Positions 1 to 8,811 of a stretch of 64,000 nt of DNA are shown one piece after another. Origin of the DNA: Pseudomonadota bacterium (GTDB taxonomy: Bacteria > Pseudomonadota > Alphaproteobacteria > Puniceispirillales > Puniceispirillaceae); assembly GCA_027620495.1 (NCBI GenBank), contig JAQCEA010000002.1, forward strand, positions 62,001-126,000, given 5' to 3'. A program made the position numbers and the translations under genes. Under the pieces are notes generated by a model, which was given only the letters and a program-made list of their open reading frames with translations, had not been told where the DNA came from and made no database searches. The stretch's first letter is position 1; each line of letters opens with the position of its first letter.

Positions 1-672
1 ATGGCGGCAATTCCAATAGGCATCACGGCATTTGCCATGGCGGCGATGGTGATGGGGTGGCGCCGCTATTGGCGGCATACCGGCGCGGTATGGGGCGGCT
101 GGCGATCGCTGTTTGATGCGATATCTGCGGTGGTGGCGTTGCGGCATCTTGGCGGTGAAACGGCGGCAGGCTGGCGCGGTGGGGCGGGGTGTCATACATC
201 TGATGACCGGTCGAGTAACGCACGCCGCATCTATCATCAGCTCACAATGTATGGGTTTTTGCTGTGTTTTGCTTCAACCTCGGTTGGCACACTCTATCAT
301 TACGCCTTTGGGTGGGAAGCCCCTTATGGATTATTGTCATTGCCGGTCATTCTGGGGACGGTTGGTGGGGTGATTTTATGCGTGGGAACGGCGGGGTTAT
401 TTATCGAAAAGCGCCGCATGCATCCAGCGGTAAGTTATAACAATGCTGGCGGTATGGATTATGCATTTATCGCGATTTTATTTCTTGTCAGCTTTACCGG
501 TTTGGTGTTGCTGGCGCTACGAAGCACCAGCTTTATGGGGCTGACGCTGGCCATTCATCTTGGGTTTGTTTATAGCTTTTTCCTGATTATGCCCTATTCA
601 AAATTTGTGCATGGGCTCTATCGCTTTGCCGCATTGATTGCGAGTGGAAGCGAGACTAGACGGTCCCGATAG
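1..672 (+). CDS. tcuB: TcuB-type tricarballylate/citrate utilization membrane protein, C-terminal part
   Basis: The frame is open from the first base of the window, so this is the 3' part of a longer gene and the ATG at base 1 is probably internal. The protein has several hydrophobic segments and the motifs MYGFLLCFASTSV, APYGLLSLPV and PYSKFVHGLYR, which are characteristic of the membrane half of TcuB. In that family the missing N-terminal part carries iron-sulfur clusters, and the protein passes electrons from the flavoprotein TcuA to the membrane quinone pool while tricarballylate or a related acid is oxidised. TcuA would be expected just upstream, outside the window. Family membership is fairly sure; the actual substrate is not known. 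Confidence 0.75.
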   Translation: MAAIPIGITAFAMAAMVMGWRRYWRHTGAVWGGWRSLFDAISAVVALRHLGGETAAGWRGGAGCHTSDDRSSNARRIYHQLTMYGFLLCFASTSVGTLYHYAFGWEAPYGLLSLPVILGTVGGVILCVGTAGLFIEKRRMHPAVSYNNAGGMDYAFIAILFLVSFTGLVLLALRSTSFMGLTLAIHLGFVYSFFLIMPYSKFVHGLYRFAALIASGSETRRSR

Positions 673-711
673 CATCATTAAAGTCACATCTGTGTTTTGA
701 GGATGGAAGGT

Positions 712-1356
712 ATGCAGTTTGATTTGGCAACAATTGGCGATGTTCTGCAGATCGTTTTTGCTGACATAATTCTGTCGGGCGACAATGCCCTCGTGATTGG
801 CATGGCGGCAGCCGGGCTGGCGGCGAACCAACGCAAAAAAGCGATTGCAATTGGTATGGCGATGGCGGCTGGCATGCGGATATTGTTTGCCATTATCGCC
901 ACCTATTTGCTGGCGATTAAGGGCATTTTGCTGATTGGTGGGCTGTTGCTCAGCTGGGTATGCTGGCGGTTTTATCTTGATCTGAAGGCATTTAATCAAG
1001 TGTCAGTTGATACCATCCAGTCATCTGAAACCGGCGCCGAATCCGGCGGTGAAGAAAAATCGGAAAAAAGTTTTTGGCGGGCGCTGGTCACGATTTTGGT
1101 GGCTGATGTATCGATGTCGATTGATAACATTGTCGCTGTTGCCGCCATTGCGCGTGACAATACCGAATTGCTGATCTTCGGCTTGGCACTGGCCATTGCC
1201 TTTATGGCGTTTTTTGCCTCGCTGATTATGCGGGTGATGGTGCGCTATCGCTTGCTGTCATATTTTGGATTGTTGTTTCTGGTCTATCTAGCGGCGGCGA
1301 TGCTGTATGATGGCATGGTGGAAATGTCTTGGATTCCGCCTCTATTTGGTGTGTAA
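712..1356 (+). CDS. TerC/YjbE family integral membrane protein
   Basis: A protein of about 214 residues with about seven hydrophobic segments. It carries the two acidic membrane motifs of the TerC family, LSGDNALVIGMA near the N-terminus and SMSIDNIVAVAA in the second half, separated by a charged loop around EESGGEEKSEK-like sequence. TerC/YjbE proteins are linked to metal ion (manganese, tellurite) homeostasis, and the conserved aspartates probably bind the metal. The ORF track begins at a TTG at 697, but the ATG at 712 has GGAAGG four bases upstream and is the better start. It follows the TcuB-like gene by about 40 bases. The family call is secure; the transported ion is inferred. Confidence 0.85.
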   Translation: MQFDLATIGDVLQIVFADIILSGDNALVIGMAAAGLAANQRKKAIAIGMAMAAGMRILFAIIATYLLAIKGILLIGGLLLSWVCWRFYLDLKAFNQVSVDTIQSSETGAESGGEEKSEKSFWRALVTILVADVSMSIDNIVAVAAIARDNTELLIFGLALAIAFMAFFASLIMRVMVRYRLLSYFGLLFLVYLAAAMLYDGMVEMSWIPPLFGV

Positions 1357-1591
1357 ACAGGTACGGTCGGGATGACGTATCTAAAGATATTGATTTTGTC
1401 CTTGAGCAATCTATGTTGGTCCCGGTAGTGGGGTGAGCGCTTACGTGCTTGTACTCATTCATCGCATTGTGGCTTTCCACCAATATTTATGGTCAATAAG
1501 GGTTGAAAGTTGGCAATTACCTATCTGAAGAAGGAAGGCCATAGAACCACCGCAGATGCGCGGTTGCGAGAATATTTTCTGGGAGAAAATC

Positions 1592-2350
1592 TTGGCTAAT
1601 GTGTCGAAAGCTCTATTTTCGGTAGCTGGTAAAACCGCGCTGATCACTGGTGGTGGCAGTGGTCTTGGCGCTTTTATCGCCACGGCATTATCTGATGCTG
1701 GTGCACGGGTGTTACTTGTTGGTCGGCGCTTGGAGCGGTTGCAGGAAACGCTGGGTAATCGTGATGGGGCTTGTTTTGCCCTTGATCTAACAACAGATCA
1801 AGCAAGCGTAAATTTGTATCATCAGGTGGCTACACAAAATGATATGCCCGACATTGTTATCAACGCCGCTGGCATCAACCCGCGGATACATGCGGATGAT
1901 ATTGATGAAGCCAGCTGGGTAGGTTCTGTCCATTTGAATTTGAATGTGCCTTTTTTGGTAGCTCAAAAATTTGTTCCGCACATGAAAGCGCAATCATGGG
2001 GGCGCATCATAAATATTGCATCACTTCAATCCAGCCGCGCGTTTGAAAATGGCATTTCTTATGGTGCGGCCAAGGGGGGCGTTTCGCAATTAACGCGTGC
2101 CATGGCCGAGGCGTGGTCAAAATATGGCATCACCGCGAATGCGCTCGCGCCCGGGTTTTTTCCAACCGAACTGACAGCGCCGTTGTTTGCGCAACCAGAC
2201 GTGGCCGCAAAACTTGCCGCGGCAACGGCGATTGGCCGCAATGGCATGATGGAAGATATGCGTGGCCCATTATTGTTTTTGGCATCAGATGCCAGTGCCT
2301 ATGTCACTGGACAATCCATTGCTGTTGATGGAGGGTTCACGGCAAAATGA
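1592..2350 (+). CDS. SDR family NAD(P)-dependent oxidoreductase
   Basis: A classical short-chain dehydrogenase of about 252 residues. It has the nucleotide-binding motif TGGGSGLG near the N-terminus, the structural NAAG motif, a catalytic serine in IASLQSS, the YxxxK pair in SYGAAKGG and the C-terminal VDGGF. It should interconvert an alcohol and a ketone using NAD(H) or NADP(H); the arginine-rich GRRLERL stretch after the second beta strand favours NADP(H). The frame extends to an ATG at 1556 that lacks a well-placed ribosome site, whereas the TTG at 1592 has GGGAGA six bases upstream and gives an N-terminus of normal length. No neighbour identifies the substrate; it resembles 3-ketoacyl reductase or gluconate dehydrogenase-type SDRs. 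Confidence 0.85.
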   Translation: MANVSKALFSVAGKTALITGGGSGLGAFIATALSDAGARVLLVGRRLERLQETLGNRDGACFALDLTTDQASVNLYHQVATQNDMPDIVINAAGINPRIHADDIDEASWVGSVHLNLNVPFLVAQKFVPHMKAQSWGRIINIASLQSSRAFENGISYGAAKGGVSQLTRAMAEAWSKYGITANALAPGFFPTELTAPLFAQPDVAAKLAAATAIGRNGMMEDMRGPLLFLASDASAYVTGQSIAVDGGFTAK

Positions 2351-2494
2351 ATTTGCCGGTTGTTGTGCCGCCCACGATGCTTCAAAGCGAATGACGCAAG
2401 GCGGTGCCAACAAGATTATGAAGGATCTGTTCCGTAGCCACCAGCATTTTAGCATGAGCTGTGTTACCAGCTGCCAAACGATGATGCTGAGAGT

Positions 2495-3262
2495 TTAAAA
2501 ATTATCTTTACGCCGCCGGATTTCGGCAAACACTTCGGCATCGGTGGCGTCTGTCATTGCCAGATGCGCCCGGATTGATGGATCGGACGCCCGCAAAAAC
2601 GGGTTGGTTGCCTTTTCCAAATCAATCCGTGTTGGCACTGTTGGCAGGCCATTTTCGCGCAAAGCTTCGAATGCGGCCTGACGTTCGACAAGGGCCGCAT
2701 TATCAGGGTCAACAGTCACTGCAAATTTGGCATTGGCAAGGGTGTATTCATGGCTGCAATAGACGACTGTATCATCTGGCAGTGCCATGAGTTTTTCAAG
2801 ACTTGACCACATCATTGACGCATCGCCTCCAAATATCCGCCCGCAGCCAACAACAAATAAGGTGTCGCCGGTACAGACAATCTGATCATCCGCGCTGTAG
2901 AAATTGATCATATCAAGCGTATGGCCGGGGGTGGCCAAAACATCAATACGCCGCCCGGCAAATTCAAAATGGTCCCCGTCACCAAGTTGCGTGTCATACA
3001 AATTGCTGACGGCACTATGAATTTTTGGGCCAAGGACTGTCGCATGATAGGCTGATTTTAGCGCGGCCAACCCATCTGTATGGTCGGCGTGATGATGGGT
3101 GATGAAAATATGTGTAAGCCCCCATCCGGTTTCGGCAAGTGCGGCCTGTGTAGCTTCTATATCGCCAGCATCAACACAGGCTGTCTGGCCGGTGTCGCGG
3201 CAATGTAGCAATAATCCGTAATTATCACTGCCATAGGGGAACTGATGCGTTTGAAGTTTCAT
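2495..3262 (-). CDS. gloB: Hydroxyacylglutathione hydrolase (glyoxalase II)
   Basis: A 255-residue metallo-beta-lactamase-fold protein with the THHHADHTDG metal motif, the downstream ATPGHTLD and GDTLF ligands, and the C-terminal HAGH domain with YCSHEYTLANAKF that binds glutathione. It hydrolyses S-lactoylglutathione to lactate and glutathione, the second step of methylglyoxal detoxification. It lies 16 bases after gloA on the same strand, so the two enzymes of the pathway are probably cotranscribed. Length and motifs match the family; there is nothing unusual. Confidence 0.95.
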   Translation of the reverse strand: MKLQTHQFPYGSDNYGLLLHCRDTGQTACVDAGDIEATQAALAETGWGLTHIFITHHHADHTDGLAALKSAYHATVLGPKIHSAVSNLYDTQLGDGDHFEFAGRRIDVLATPGHTLDMINFYSADDQIVCTGDTLFVVGCGRIFGGDASMMWSSLEKLMALPDDTVVYCSHEYTLANAKFAVTVDPDNAALVERQAAFEALRENGLPTVPTRIDLEKATNPFLRASDPSIRAHLAMTDATDAEVFAEIRRRKDNF

Positions 3263-3278
3263 GATCTATGCCTTTGTC

Positions 3279-3719
3279 TTACCATGTACCGGTATTTTCC
3301 ATGGATAGCCATGGTTCTGCAGGGGCCAGCGCGTCGCCTTCCTGCAGCAGTTCAATCGAAATATTATCTGGTGATTTGATAAATGCCATGCGGCCATCAC
3401 GTGGGGGGCGGTTGATTGTTACCCCAGCATCGGCAAGCGCCTGACAGGTCTGGTAAATATTATCCACCTTATAGGCAAGATGCCCGAAATTGCGCCCATA
3501 ATCATAATCCTCTGGATCCCAGTTATAGGTCAGTTCCAATTCTGGGGCATTTTGTGCCGCGCTATTATTTTGATCTTTGGGCGCGGCAAGGAAAATCAGT
3601 GTAAATCGCCCCTCGGGTACATCTTTGCGGCGCATTTCAACAAGGCCAAGTTTGTTACAATAAAAGTCGAGTGATTCATCCACATCGCGCACCCGTACCA
3701 TTGTGTGTAAATATCTCAT
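3279..3719 (-). CDS. gloA: Lactoylglutathione lyase (glyoxalase I)
   Basis: A 146-residue vicinal-oxygen-chelate protein. It has the family start [12 protein letters not shown], the [11 protein letters not shown] and [14 protein letters not shown] motifs, and candidate metal ligands at His5, the ELTYNW glutamate, GHLAYKVD and SIELLQ. It isomerises the methylglyoxal-glutathione hemithioacetal to S-lactoylglutathione. The ORF track extends the frame to 3887 and into the HAD gene, but the ATG at 3719 is preceded by GAGGA and gives exactly the family N-terminus, so the 56-residue extension was dropped. It is followed by gloB, completing the glutathione-dependent pathway. Confidence 0.92.
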   Translation of the reverse strand: MRYLHTMVRVRDVDESLDFYCNKLGLVEMRRKDVPEGRFTLIFLAAPKDQNNSAAQNAPELELTYNWDPEDYDYGRNFGHLAYKVDNIYQTCQALADAGVTINRPPRDGRMAFIKSPDNISIELLQEGDALAPAEPWLSMENTGTW

Positions 3720-3858
3720 GGTTTTATCGTCCTCGGCTATCGCGGCACAGCGCCATGTTTGCGATCTGTACATGCCATTATTGTCTTTAAGGCTAATGAT
3801 TGCAGTAAAGTTTTGGGCTGTCCAGAGTGATATCACGCCGCATTTTTTTGAAAGGCCG

Positions 3859-4536
3859 TTAAAGATCAATCCCCAGCAATGCGGCACCTTCAGATAGGCT
3901 CGATGCTAGATAAAAGGTTGGCGGTGCCAGCGCCCTTTCAGCCGCGATCAAATCGGGAATTTGAATCACCCGCATACCCGCGGCAAGTGCCGCCGTTATG
4001 CCGGTTTCCGAATCTTCAAATGCAATACAGCGCGGTGCATCAACACCAAGCTTTCTGGCCGCATCAAAATATACATCCGGCGCTGGTTTTCCCGCCTTAA
4101 CCTCGTCGCCGCCAGTCAAATGTGGGATATATTGCCACAACCCAACGCGATCAAGAATGGCCCTGGCCTTGGTGCCTGATGACGAGGTGGCAACAGCCCT
4201 AGGGATTTGCATTTTTTCCAAACAGGCCAGCAATTGATGCGCCCCCGGTTTCACCTCTATATGATGGTCAAGAAGCTGTCGATAGACATCTAGCCAATCA
4301 TCCTTAAATTTTGCCGCATCTATGGTGGCTGGCAGCATCTTTCGCAAAATATCAATACCTGTTTTTGCATTGCGGCCGATCAATTGTCGGTAATCGTCAA
4401 ATTGGAATCTTTGATCATAGCTAGCTGCCGTTGTCACAAAGGATTCATAGGATAATTTTTCTGTATCAAGAAGCAGCCCATCCATATCAAATATGATGGC
4501 ATCAAAATCTGTGATATCGCTGGGGTGGTGTGACAT
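3859..4536 (-). CDS. HAD family hydrolase, beta-phosphoglucomutase-like
   Basis: A 225-residue HAD-superfamily protein with motif [11 protein letters not shown], a helical cap, motif II TSSSG, the conserved lysine in [10 protein letters not shown] and motif [10 protein letters not shown]. These are the marks of phosphatases and phosphoglucomutases of subfamily IA that act on small sugar phosphates or phosphoglycolate. It lies upstream of gloA on the same strand with a gap of about 140 bases, so coupling is uncertain. The substrate cannot be told from sequence. Confidence 0.85.
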   Translation of the reverse strand: MSHHPSDITDFDAIIFDMDGLLLDTEKLSYESFVTTAASYDQRFQFDDYRQLIGRNAKTGIDILRKMLPATIDAAKFKDDWLDVYRQLLDHHIEVKPGAHQLLACLEKMQIPRAVATSSSGTKARAILDRVGLWQYIPHLTGGDEVKAGKPAPDVYFDAARKLGVDAPRCIAFEDSETGITAALAAGMRVIQIPDLIAAERALAPPTFYLASSLSEGAALLGIDL

Positions 4537-4694
4537 GTGAGGGATAGCGTAAGACTGGCAATGGCCAAAAGGAGAAGGGTGAGGGGGTAAGAATAAATTA
4601 TATTTTTTAGTATTGATAATGGGGCGAGTATGGCATGATTTTGCTGCAAGGGAAACAACCCGCTAGATTTAAACCCTGACTGATAGACATTTTC

Positions 4695-5099
4695 ATGCTC
4701 GACCCGCAAAAAATTGCCTATCTGGTTGTCCATTGTTCGGACACGGCTGATGATGAAGCGCTGACCGGGTGTGATATTCACCAGATGCATCTTGGCTTTG
4801 GCTGGGATGGTGTTGGCTATCACCGGATTATTGGCCGTGATGGGGTGATCGAACATGGCCGCCCTGATTATTGGATTGGCGCGCATGTCAAAGGGTTTAA
4901 CGATGTCAGCCTTGGTGTATGTCTGATCGGGCGGCATCGTTTTACCGATGCACAGATGCAGGCGCTGGAAACCGTATTGCGCGGCTGGAAGTCAACCTAT
5001 CCGGCAGCAAAAATTGTCGGGCATTGTGATTTTGACTATACCGACAAAACCTGTCCGAATTTTGATGTTGCGGTCTGGTGCCGCAAGTGGGGTCTTTAG
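4695..5099 (+). CDS. N-acetylmuramoyl-L-alanine amidase, T7-lysozyme-like, probably cytoplasmic
   Basis: A 134-residue amidase_2-fold zinc enzyme. It resembles T7 lysozyme along its whole length: VVHCSDT supplies zinc ligand His13, GYHRIIGRDG follows, then GVCLIGRHRFT, and GHCDFDYTDKTCPNFD supplies His110, Lys118 and the third ligand Cys120. There is no signal peptide, so it should act in the cytoplasm, where removing the stem peptide from imported anhydromuropeptides is the plausible job. That is the role of AmpD in other Gram-negatives. It is separated by 3 bases from the NlpC/P60 gene and neighbours an AmpG permease. No phage structural genes are present, so a prophage lysin is unlikely. 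The AmpD-like role is inference from context. Confidence 0.85.
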   Translation: MLDPQKIAYLVVHCSDTADDEALTGCDIHQMHLGFGWDGVGYHRIIGRDGVIEHGRPDYWIGAHVKGFNDVSLGVCLIGRHRFTDAQMQALETVLRGWKSTYPAAKIVGHCDFDYTDKTCPNFDVAVWCRKWGL

Positions 5100-5102
5100 C
5101 CA

Positions 5103-5870
5103 ATGGCGGCGGTGCAATCGGTTGTGACGCCACAAGCGCCAATCAGATGCGCGCCACATCCCACCGCCAGTCTCGATACCGAGGCCCTGTACGGCGAAAC
5201 GGTGACGGTTGATCAGTTTGAAAATGGATTTGCCCATGTGGTGCTTGGCACCGATGGCTATAAAGGCTGGATGCCATCTGCCTGTCTTGGAACAATGCCG
5301 GATGTCACCCATCAGGTCACAGTGCCGCATAGTTTCGTCACCGCTGGGGCGGATGTCAAAAGCGCCGGGATCAGCCATTTGTCACTTGGTGTGCGTCTTC
5401 ATCTGTACCCGCGCCAAGATGATGATGACAAAAGCCCGTTTGTTGAAATTGAATTTGCCGGTGCCAGTGGCTTTGTGCCGCGTTCTCATGTCAGCCCGTT
5501 GTCGGCAGTTTGTGATGATTGGGTTGTGGTGGCTGAATCGCTGATCGGCAGCCCCTATCGGTGGGGTGGGCGGGCGTCAACTGGACTTGATTGTTCGGCC
5601 TTGGTTCAGCTTTCCATGGCCGCGGCTGGCAAGGCTGTCCCGCGCGATTCAGGGCCGCAGCATGAGATTGGCCAAGCGCTGGATGAGTCTGAATCTCTCC
5701 AGCGCGGCGATCTGGTGTTTTGGGCGGGTCATGTTGGCATTATGCAAGATGGTGACCGATTGCTGCATGCCAACGCGCATCATATGGCGGTGGCAAGTGA
5801 ACCGCTTTTGGTTGCTATTCAGCGTGTTGCTGCGACCACTGGGCCTGTTACCGCGCGCCGCCGCCCGTAA
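5103..5870 (+). CDS. SH3-NlpC/P60 family cysteine peptidase (YkfC-like)
   Basis: A 255-residue protein with bacterial SH3-like domains over about residues 14-135, then a C40 peptidase domain. The catalytic triad is visible as Cys164 in GLDCSALV, His210 in WAGHVGIM and His222 in RLLHANAHH. Proteins of this architecture, such as YkfC, are gamma-D-glutamyl-L-diamino acid endopeptidases that cut cell-wall peptides. No signal peptide is seen, so it most likely processes free or recycled peptides in the cytoplasm. It is translationally close to the amidase (3-base gap) and lies next to ampG. An exported role in daughter-cell separation is the alternative, but the missing leader speaks against it. 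Confidence 0.87.
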   Translation: MAAVQSVVTPQAPIRCAPHPTASLDTEALYGETVTVDQFENGFAHVVLGTDGYKGWMPSACLGTMPDVTHQVTVPHSFVTAGADVKSAGISHLSLGVRLHLYPRQDDDDKSPFVEIEFAGASGFVPRSHVSPLSAVCDDWVVVAESLIGSPYRWGGRASTGLDCSALVQLSMAAAGKAVPRDSGPQHEIGQALDESESLQRGDLVFWAGHVGIMQDGDRLLHANAHHMAVASEPLLVAIQRVAATTGPVTARRRP

Positions 5871-5894
5871 ACATAATGGCTTTATGCGCGCGGG

Positions 5895-7235
5895 CTAATT
5901 TGGAATATGCTTTTGGATAAACCAGAGCAATATCAGCGATGGGATAACCATCAACGCGGTGATGATAAAGAACAGCCCCCAGTCACCATGCAACCAATCG
6001 ACCAGCGCCCCTGATGATGAGGCCAATGTGGTGCGTCCCATCGTGCCGATTGACGCCAGCAAAGCATATTGTGTGGCCGTATAGGTGCGATCAACCAAAA
6101 GCGAAATAAAGGTCACAAAAGCAACGGTTGCAAAAGCGGCGGCAATATCATCAAGAAGAACGGCCAGTGCAAACAGCCATTCTGATTTGCCTGTCCAAGC
6201 CAAGATGCTGAACATGACATTGGTGGCGGCCATGGCAATGCCAGCGAATAAGAGCGCTTTTACCGTGCCGGAACGGATGGCTAAAAAGCTACCTAAAATG
6301 GTAAAGGCCACGGTGGTGATCCAGCCAAGCCCTTTTGAATAGAGCGCAATATCAGATTTTGAAAAGCCGATTTCCTTGTAAAAAATCAGCGACATCTTGC
6401 CCATAAAGGCCTCGCCAATTTTAAACAGAAAGATAAAGCCAAGCAGGGTGAGGGCCACCGATAGACCGTTTTTGCGAAAAAAACTACCAAGCGGTCCCCA
6501 GACGGTGTTGACCAGAAACCCGCCAACAGCGGCCAGACGGCTTGTGCCAAAATGCGCGGCTAAACCAGACGCGGCCAGTCTTTGCGCTTCGATGCGGCGA
6601 TCTGCGCTCGCCTCGGGGATCAGCATCAACCCAATATTGGCAAGACAAACAAACCCGCATAAAAATAAAAATGTCAGTTGCCAGTAATTTGCATGGCCAG
6701 CCTGTTCGAGCCAGTCAGCAATAAATAGCATTAACATGCCGCCAATTTTATAACCGCTCCACCATCCAACAACGGCGGTGGCGGCACCGGCCGCCATTGA
6801 TGATTTTTCGTTGGCGCCGATCTGCTCGATACGCAAAGCATCGATGGTAATATCTTGTGATGCGGATGCGGTGGCAATCACCAAGCCAAACCCCATCACC
6901 ATCCAAATATCGGTCGATGGGTACAGGCTGCTCCAGCCAATCAAACTGATCAATATGCACGCCTGAAAACTGACAATCCATGATTTGCGATGGCCAATCC
7001 GGTCAGCCAAAAATGGGATACGGATGTTATCGATTAATGGCGCCCACAAAAAATTGACAGCATAGACGCTGAAAATAAGCCCGGCCCAGCCAACAGCCGA
7101 ACGGCTAAGCCCATCTTCTTTTAACCATAAAGACAGCGCCGAACCGATCAGCACCCACGGAAACCCGCTCATCGCCCCAAGTAATAAAATGCGCCACATC
7201 CGGCGATCAAGATAGGTGGATAACCCTGTCATCAA
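5895..7235 (-). CDS. ampG: AmpG-like muropeptide permease (MFS)
   Basis: A 446-residue major facilitator protein with about 12 to 14 membrane segments. It shows the AmpG-type opening (LLLGAMSGFPWVLIGSAL, WAPLIDN followed by DRIGHRKSW) and the SQDITIDALRIE segment typical of AmpG/SLC33 proteins. AmpG imports GlcNAc-anhydroMurNAc peptides released from the wall. Its neighbours on both sides encode muropeptide-degrading enzymes, which supports the substrate. It is convergent with the NlpC/P60 gene and its upstream region holds four copies of a 17-bp repeat. SLC33-like acetyl-CoA carriers share the fold and are the main alternative. Confidence 0.87.
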   Translation of the reverse strand: MMTGLSTYLDRRMWRILLLGAMSGFPWVLIGSALSLWLKEDGLSRSAVGWAGLIFSVYAVNFLWAPLIDNIRIPFLADRIGHRKSWIVSFQACILISLIGWSSLYPSTDIWMVMGFGLVIATASASQDITIDALRIEQIGANEKSSMAAGAATAVVGWWSGYKIGGMLMLFIADWLEQAGHANYWQLTFLFLCGFVCLANIGLMLIPEASADRRIEAQRLAASGLAAHFGTSRLAAVGGFLVNTVWGPLGSFFRKNGLSVALTLLGFIFLFKIGEAFMGKMSLIFYKEIGFSKSDIALYSKGLGWITTVAFTILGSFLAIRSGTVKALLFAGIAMAATNVMFSILAWTGKSEWLFALAVLLDDIAAAFATVAFVTFISLLVDRTYTATQYALLASIGTMGRTTLASSSGALVDWLHGDWGLFFIITALMVIPSLILLWFIQKHIPN

Positions 7236-7250
7236 TTTGGCCTTTGGTTA

Positions 7251-7311
7251 AAGAACTCTGGTGGTTTAAGAACTCTGGTGATTTAAGAACTCTGGTGGTT
7301 TAAGAACTCTG
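7251..7311. repeat. 17-bp tandem repeat, four copies
   Basis: The unit AAGAACTCTGGTGGTTT repeats with a strict 17-base period at 7251, 7268, 7285 and 7302. The last copy matches only over its first ten bases. It sits 16 bases upstream of the ampG start codon, within its probable promoter or leader. Copy-number change could alter ampG expression, but this is speculation. Confidence 0.9.
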
Positions 7312-7438
7312 ACTTTATATCTTTTGGCACCGACAAGCGGATGGCCAGAGATCATATGCTAGCGTAGAGTGGTGATGATATGAAACAGATATTCAAAACA
7401 TCAGCACAAGCAGGCGTTTTAATGGCCGCAGATCGCAA

Positions 7439-7978
7439 ATGATGACAGATGATTGGGTTGTGACAGCAGATGATATCGGGGGCTATTGGCTAGAGGCTGG
7501 CAGATACCGGGTGGCGGCGCATATTGGCCGGGGCGGTGTGATCAGCGCAGGTGATAAACGCGAAGGAGACGGGGCTACACCTTGCGGGCGCTGGCCGGTG
7601 CGGGCGGTTTATTACAGACCAGACCGGGTGCAATGTCCAAAAACAACTCTTCCTTGTCATGCTCTGACGCCTGATTGTGGGTGGTGTGATGACGCGGCCA
7701 GCCCTGACTATAATCGCTATGTAAAACGGCCCTATCACTTTCGCCATGAACAGATGTGGCGCCAGGATGCTGCATATGATTTGGTGGTAGAGCTTGGCTA
7801 TAATGATGCCCCGGTGGTACTCGGCCATGGCAGTGCCATTTTCCTGCATTGTATCGCCGCTGGTAAAACCAGTACAGCTGGCTGTGTTGCGGTGGAGCGC
7901 GGCGATCTGTCATGGATCATTGAATCGGCATCATCCGACCAACATATCCTGATCCCTGATTTATTGCTGGCTAATTAA
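7439..7978 (+). CDS. YkuD-domain protein without signal peptide (ElsL-like L,D-carboxypeptidase candidate)
   Basis: A 179-residue L,D-transpeptidase-fold protein. The catalytic cysteine is Cys149 in STAGCVAVE and the partner histidine is His137 in GSAIFLHC. There is no signal peptide, lipobox or membrane anchor, unlike periplasmic crosslinking enzymes. A cytoplasmic YkuD-family enzyme, ElsL of Acinetobacter, is known to act as an L,D-carboxypeptidase that trims tetrapeptides during wall recycling. The surrounding ampG, murQ, anmK and amidase genes fit that role, which LdcA plays elsewhere. The family is sure; the carboxypeptidase activity is inferred. It converges with murQ with a 4-base overlap. 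Confidence 0.82.
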   Translation: MMTDDWVVTADDIGGYWLEAGRYRVAAHIGRGGVISAGDKREGDGATPCGRWPVRAVYYRPDRVQCPKTTLPCHALTPDCGWCDDAASPDYNRYVKRPYHFRHEQMWRQDAAYDLVVELGYNDAPVVLGHGSAIFLHCIAAGKTSTAGCVAVERGDLSWIIESASSDQHILIPDLLLAN

Positions 7979-8769
7979 GAGCGCGATAAATTAGCGTCAA
8001 TTTCGGCGCGGCGGCGGCGTAATTTGGCGTTGGTTGGCACCATTTCAGCCATCATCCCATCAACCACAAACCCCATCTTTACCATGATCATATTTGATAT
8101 CAGATTCAGGCATATTTTTTGGGCGGTGCCAGCCTGAAGCCGTGTTGACCCGGCGATAATTTCCGCGCCAGTTGCCAGCAAAATCGGATATTCGGCCATG
8201 GCGAGAAGGGCGGTTTCTGGGTTATTGGCAATGCCAATAGTGACCGCGCCAGCTTGTTTGGCAGATGCGATCGCGGCGGTGGTAAACACCGTACTGCCAC
8301 TAGCGGCAAGACCAATCACCACATCATCATGCCCGACGGCGATAGTGGCGATTTGCGCCGCGGCGGTTTCAGCATCATCTTCGGCATTTTCAACCGCCCG
8401 AAGCAGGGCAGAACTGCCGCCAGCAATCAAAAATTCCACCCGATGATCTGGCCAGTTAAAGGTTGGTAATAATTCGGCCCCATCCTGTACGCCAATCCGC
8501 GCAGATGTCCCGGCCCCCACATAAATCAACCGCCCGGTTTCAGATTGGCATAGACGCTGGTAAGCGGCAATGGCGGCGTGTTCGATGGCTGGCAATGCGG
8601 TTTTGAGCGCGGTTAGGGCATGTGCCTGATTATCAAGCATCGCCGCCAACGCCCGGGCCGGGGTCATGCGGTCAATATGCAGATCCGCCGGAAGCGTATC
8701 TTCGGTTGTGGCGGTTTTTGCACCGGCGGCATTGTTCGTTGCATTTCTGTCTGTATTTCTTGGCGTCAT
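7975..8769 (-). CDS. murQ: N-acetylmuramic acid 6-phosphate etherase
   Basis: An SIS-fold protein of about 264 residues with the MurQ motifs GRLIYVGAGTSARIGVQDG, GGSSALLRAVENAEDD, AASGSTVFT and GSTRLQAGTAQK. It cleaves the lactyl ether of MurNAc-6-phosphate to give GlcNAc-6-phosphate and D-lactate, the step after AnmK, whose gene is divergently transcribed 42 bases away. The frame reaches a start at 8817, but that would overlap anmK; the ATG at 8769 is preferred. The protein stops at MVPTNAKLRRRRAEIDANLSRS, so the roughly 55-residue C-terminal helical region of the E. coli enzyme is missing. The SIS catalytic core looks complete. Confidence 0.93.
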   Translation of the reverse strand: MTPRNTDRNATNNAAGAKTATTEDTLPADLHIDRMTPARALAAMLDNQAHALTALKTALPAIEHAAIAAYQRLCQSETGRLIYVGAGTSARIGVQDGAELLPTFNWPDHRVEFLIAGGSSALLRAVENAEDDAETAAAQIATIAVGHDDVVIGLAASGSTVFTTAAIASAKQAGAVTIGIANNPETALLAMAEYPILLATGAEIIAGSTRLQAGTAQKICLNLISNMIMVKMGFVVDGMMAEMVPTNAKLRRRRAEIDANLSRS

Positions 8770-8811
8770 GCCGCCACTATAAAAGCCCGGCAGACGAAAG
8801 AGAAGATATAG

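Noticed and set aside
3720-3887. 56-residue N-terminal extension of glyoxalase I
   Set aside because: It overlaps the HAD gene, has no family match, and the ATG at 3719 gives the exact family start with a ribosome site.
4695-5870. Prophage lysis cassette (T7-lysozyme-like amidase plus NlpC/P60)
   Set aside because: No holin, terminase, capsid or tail gene is near, and the neighbours are peptidoglycan recycling genes.
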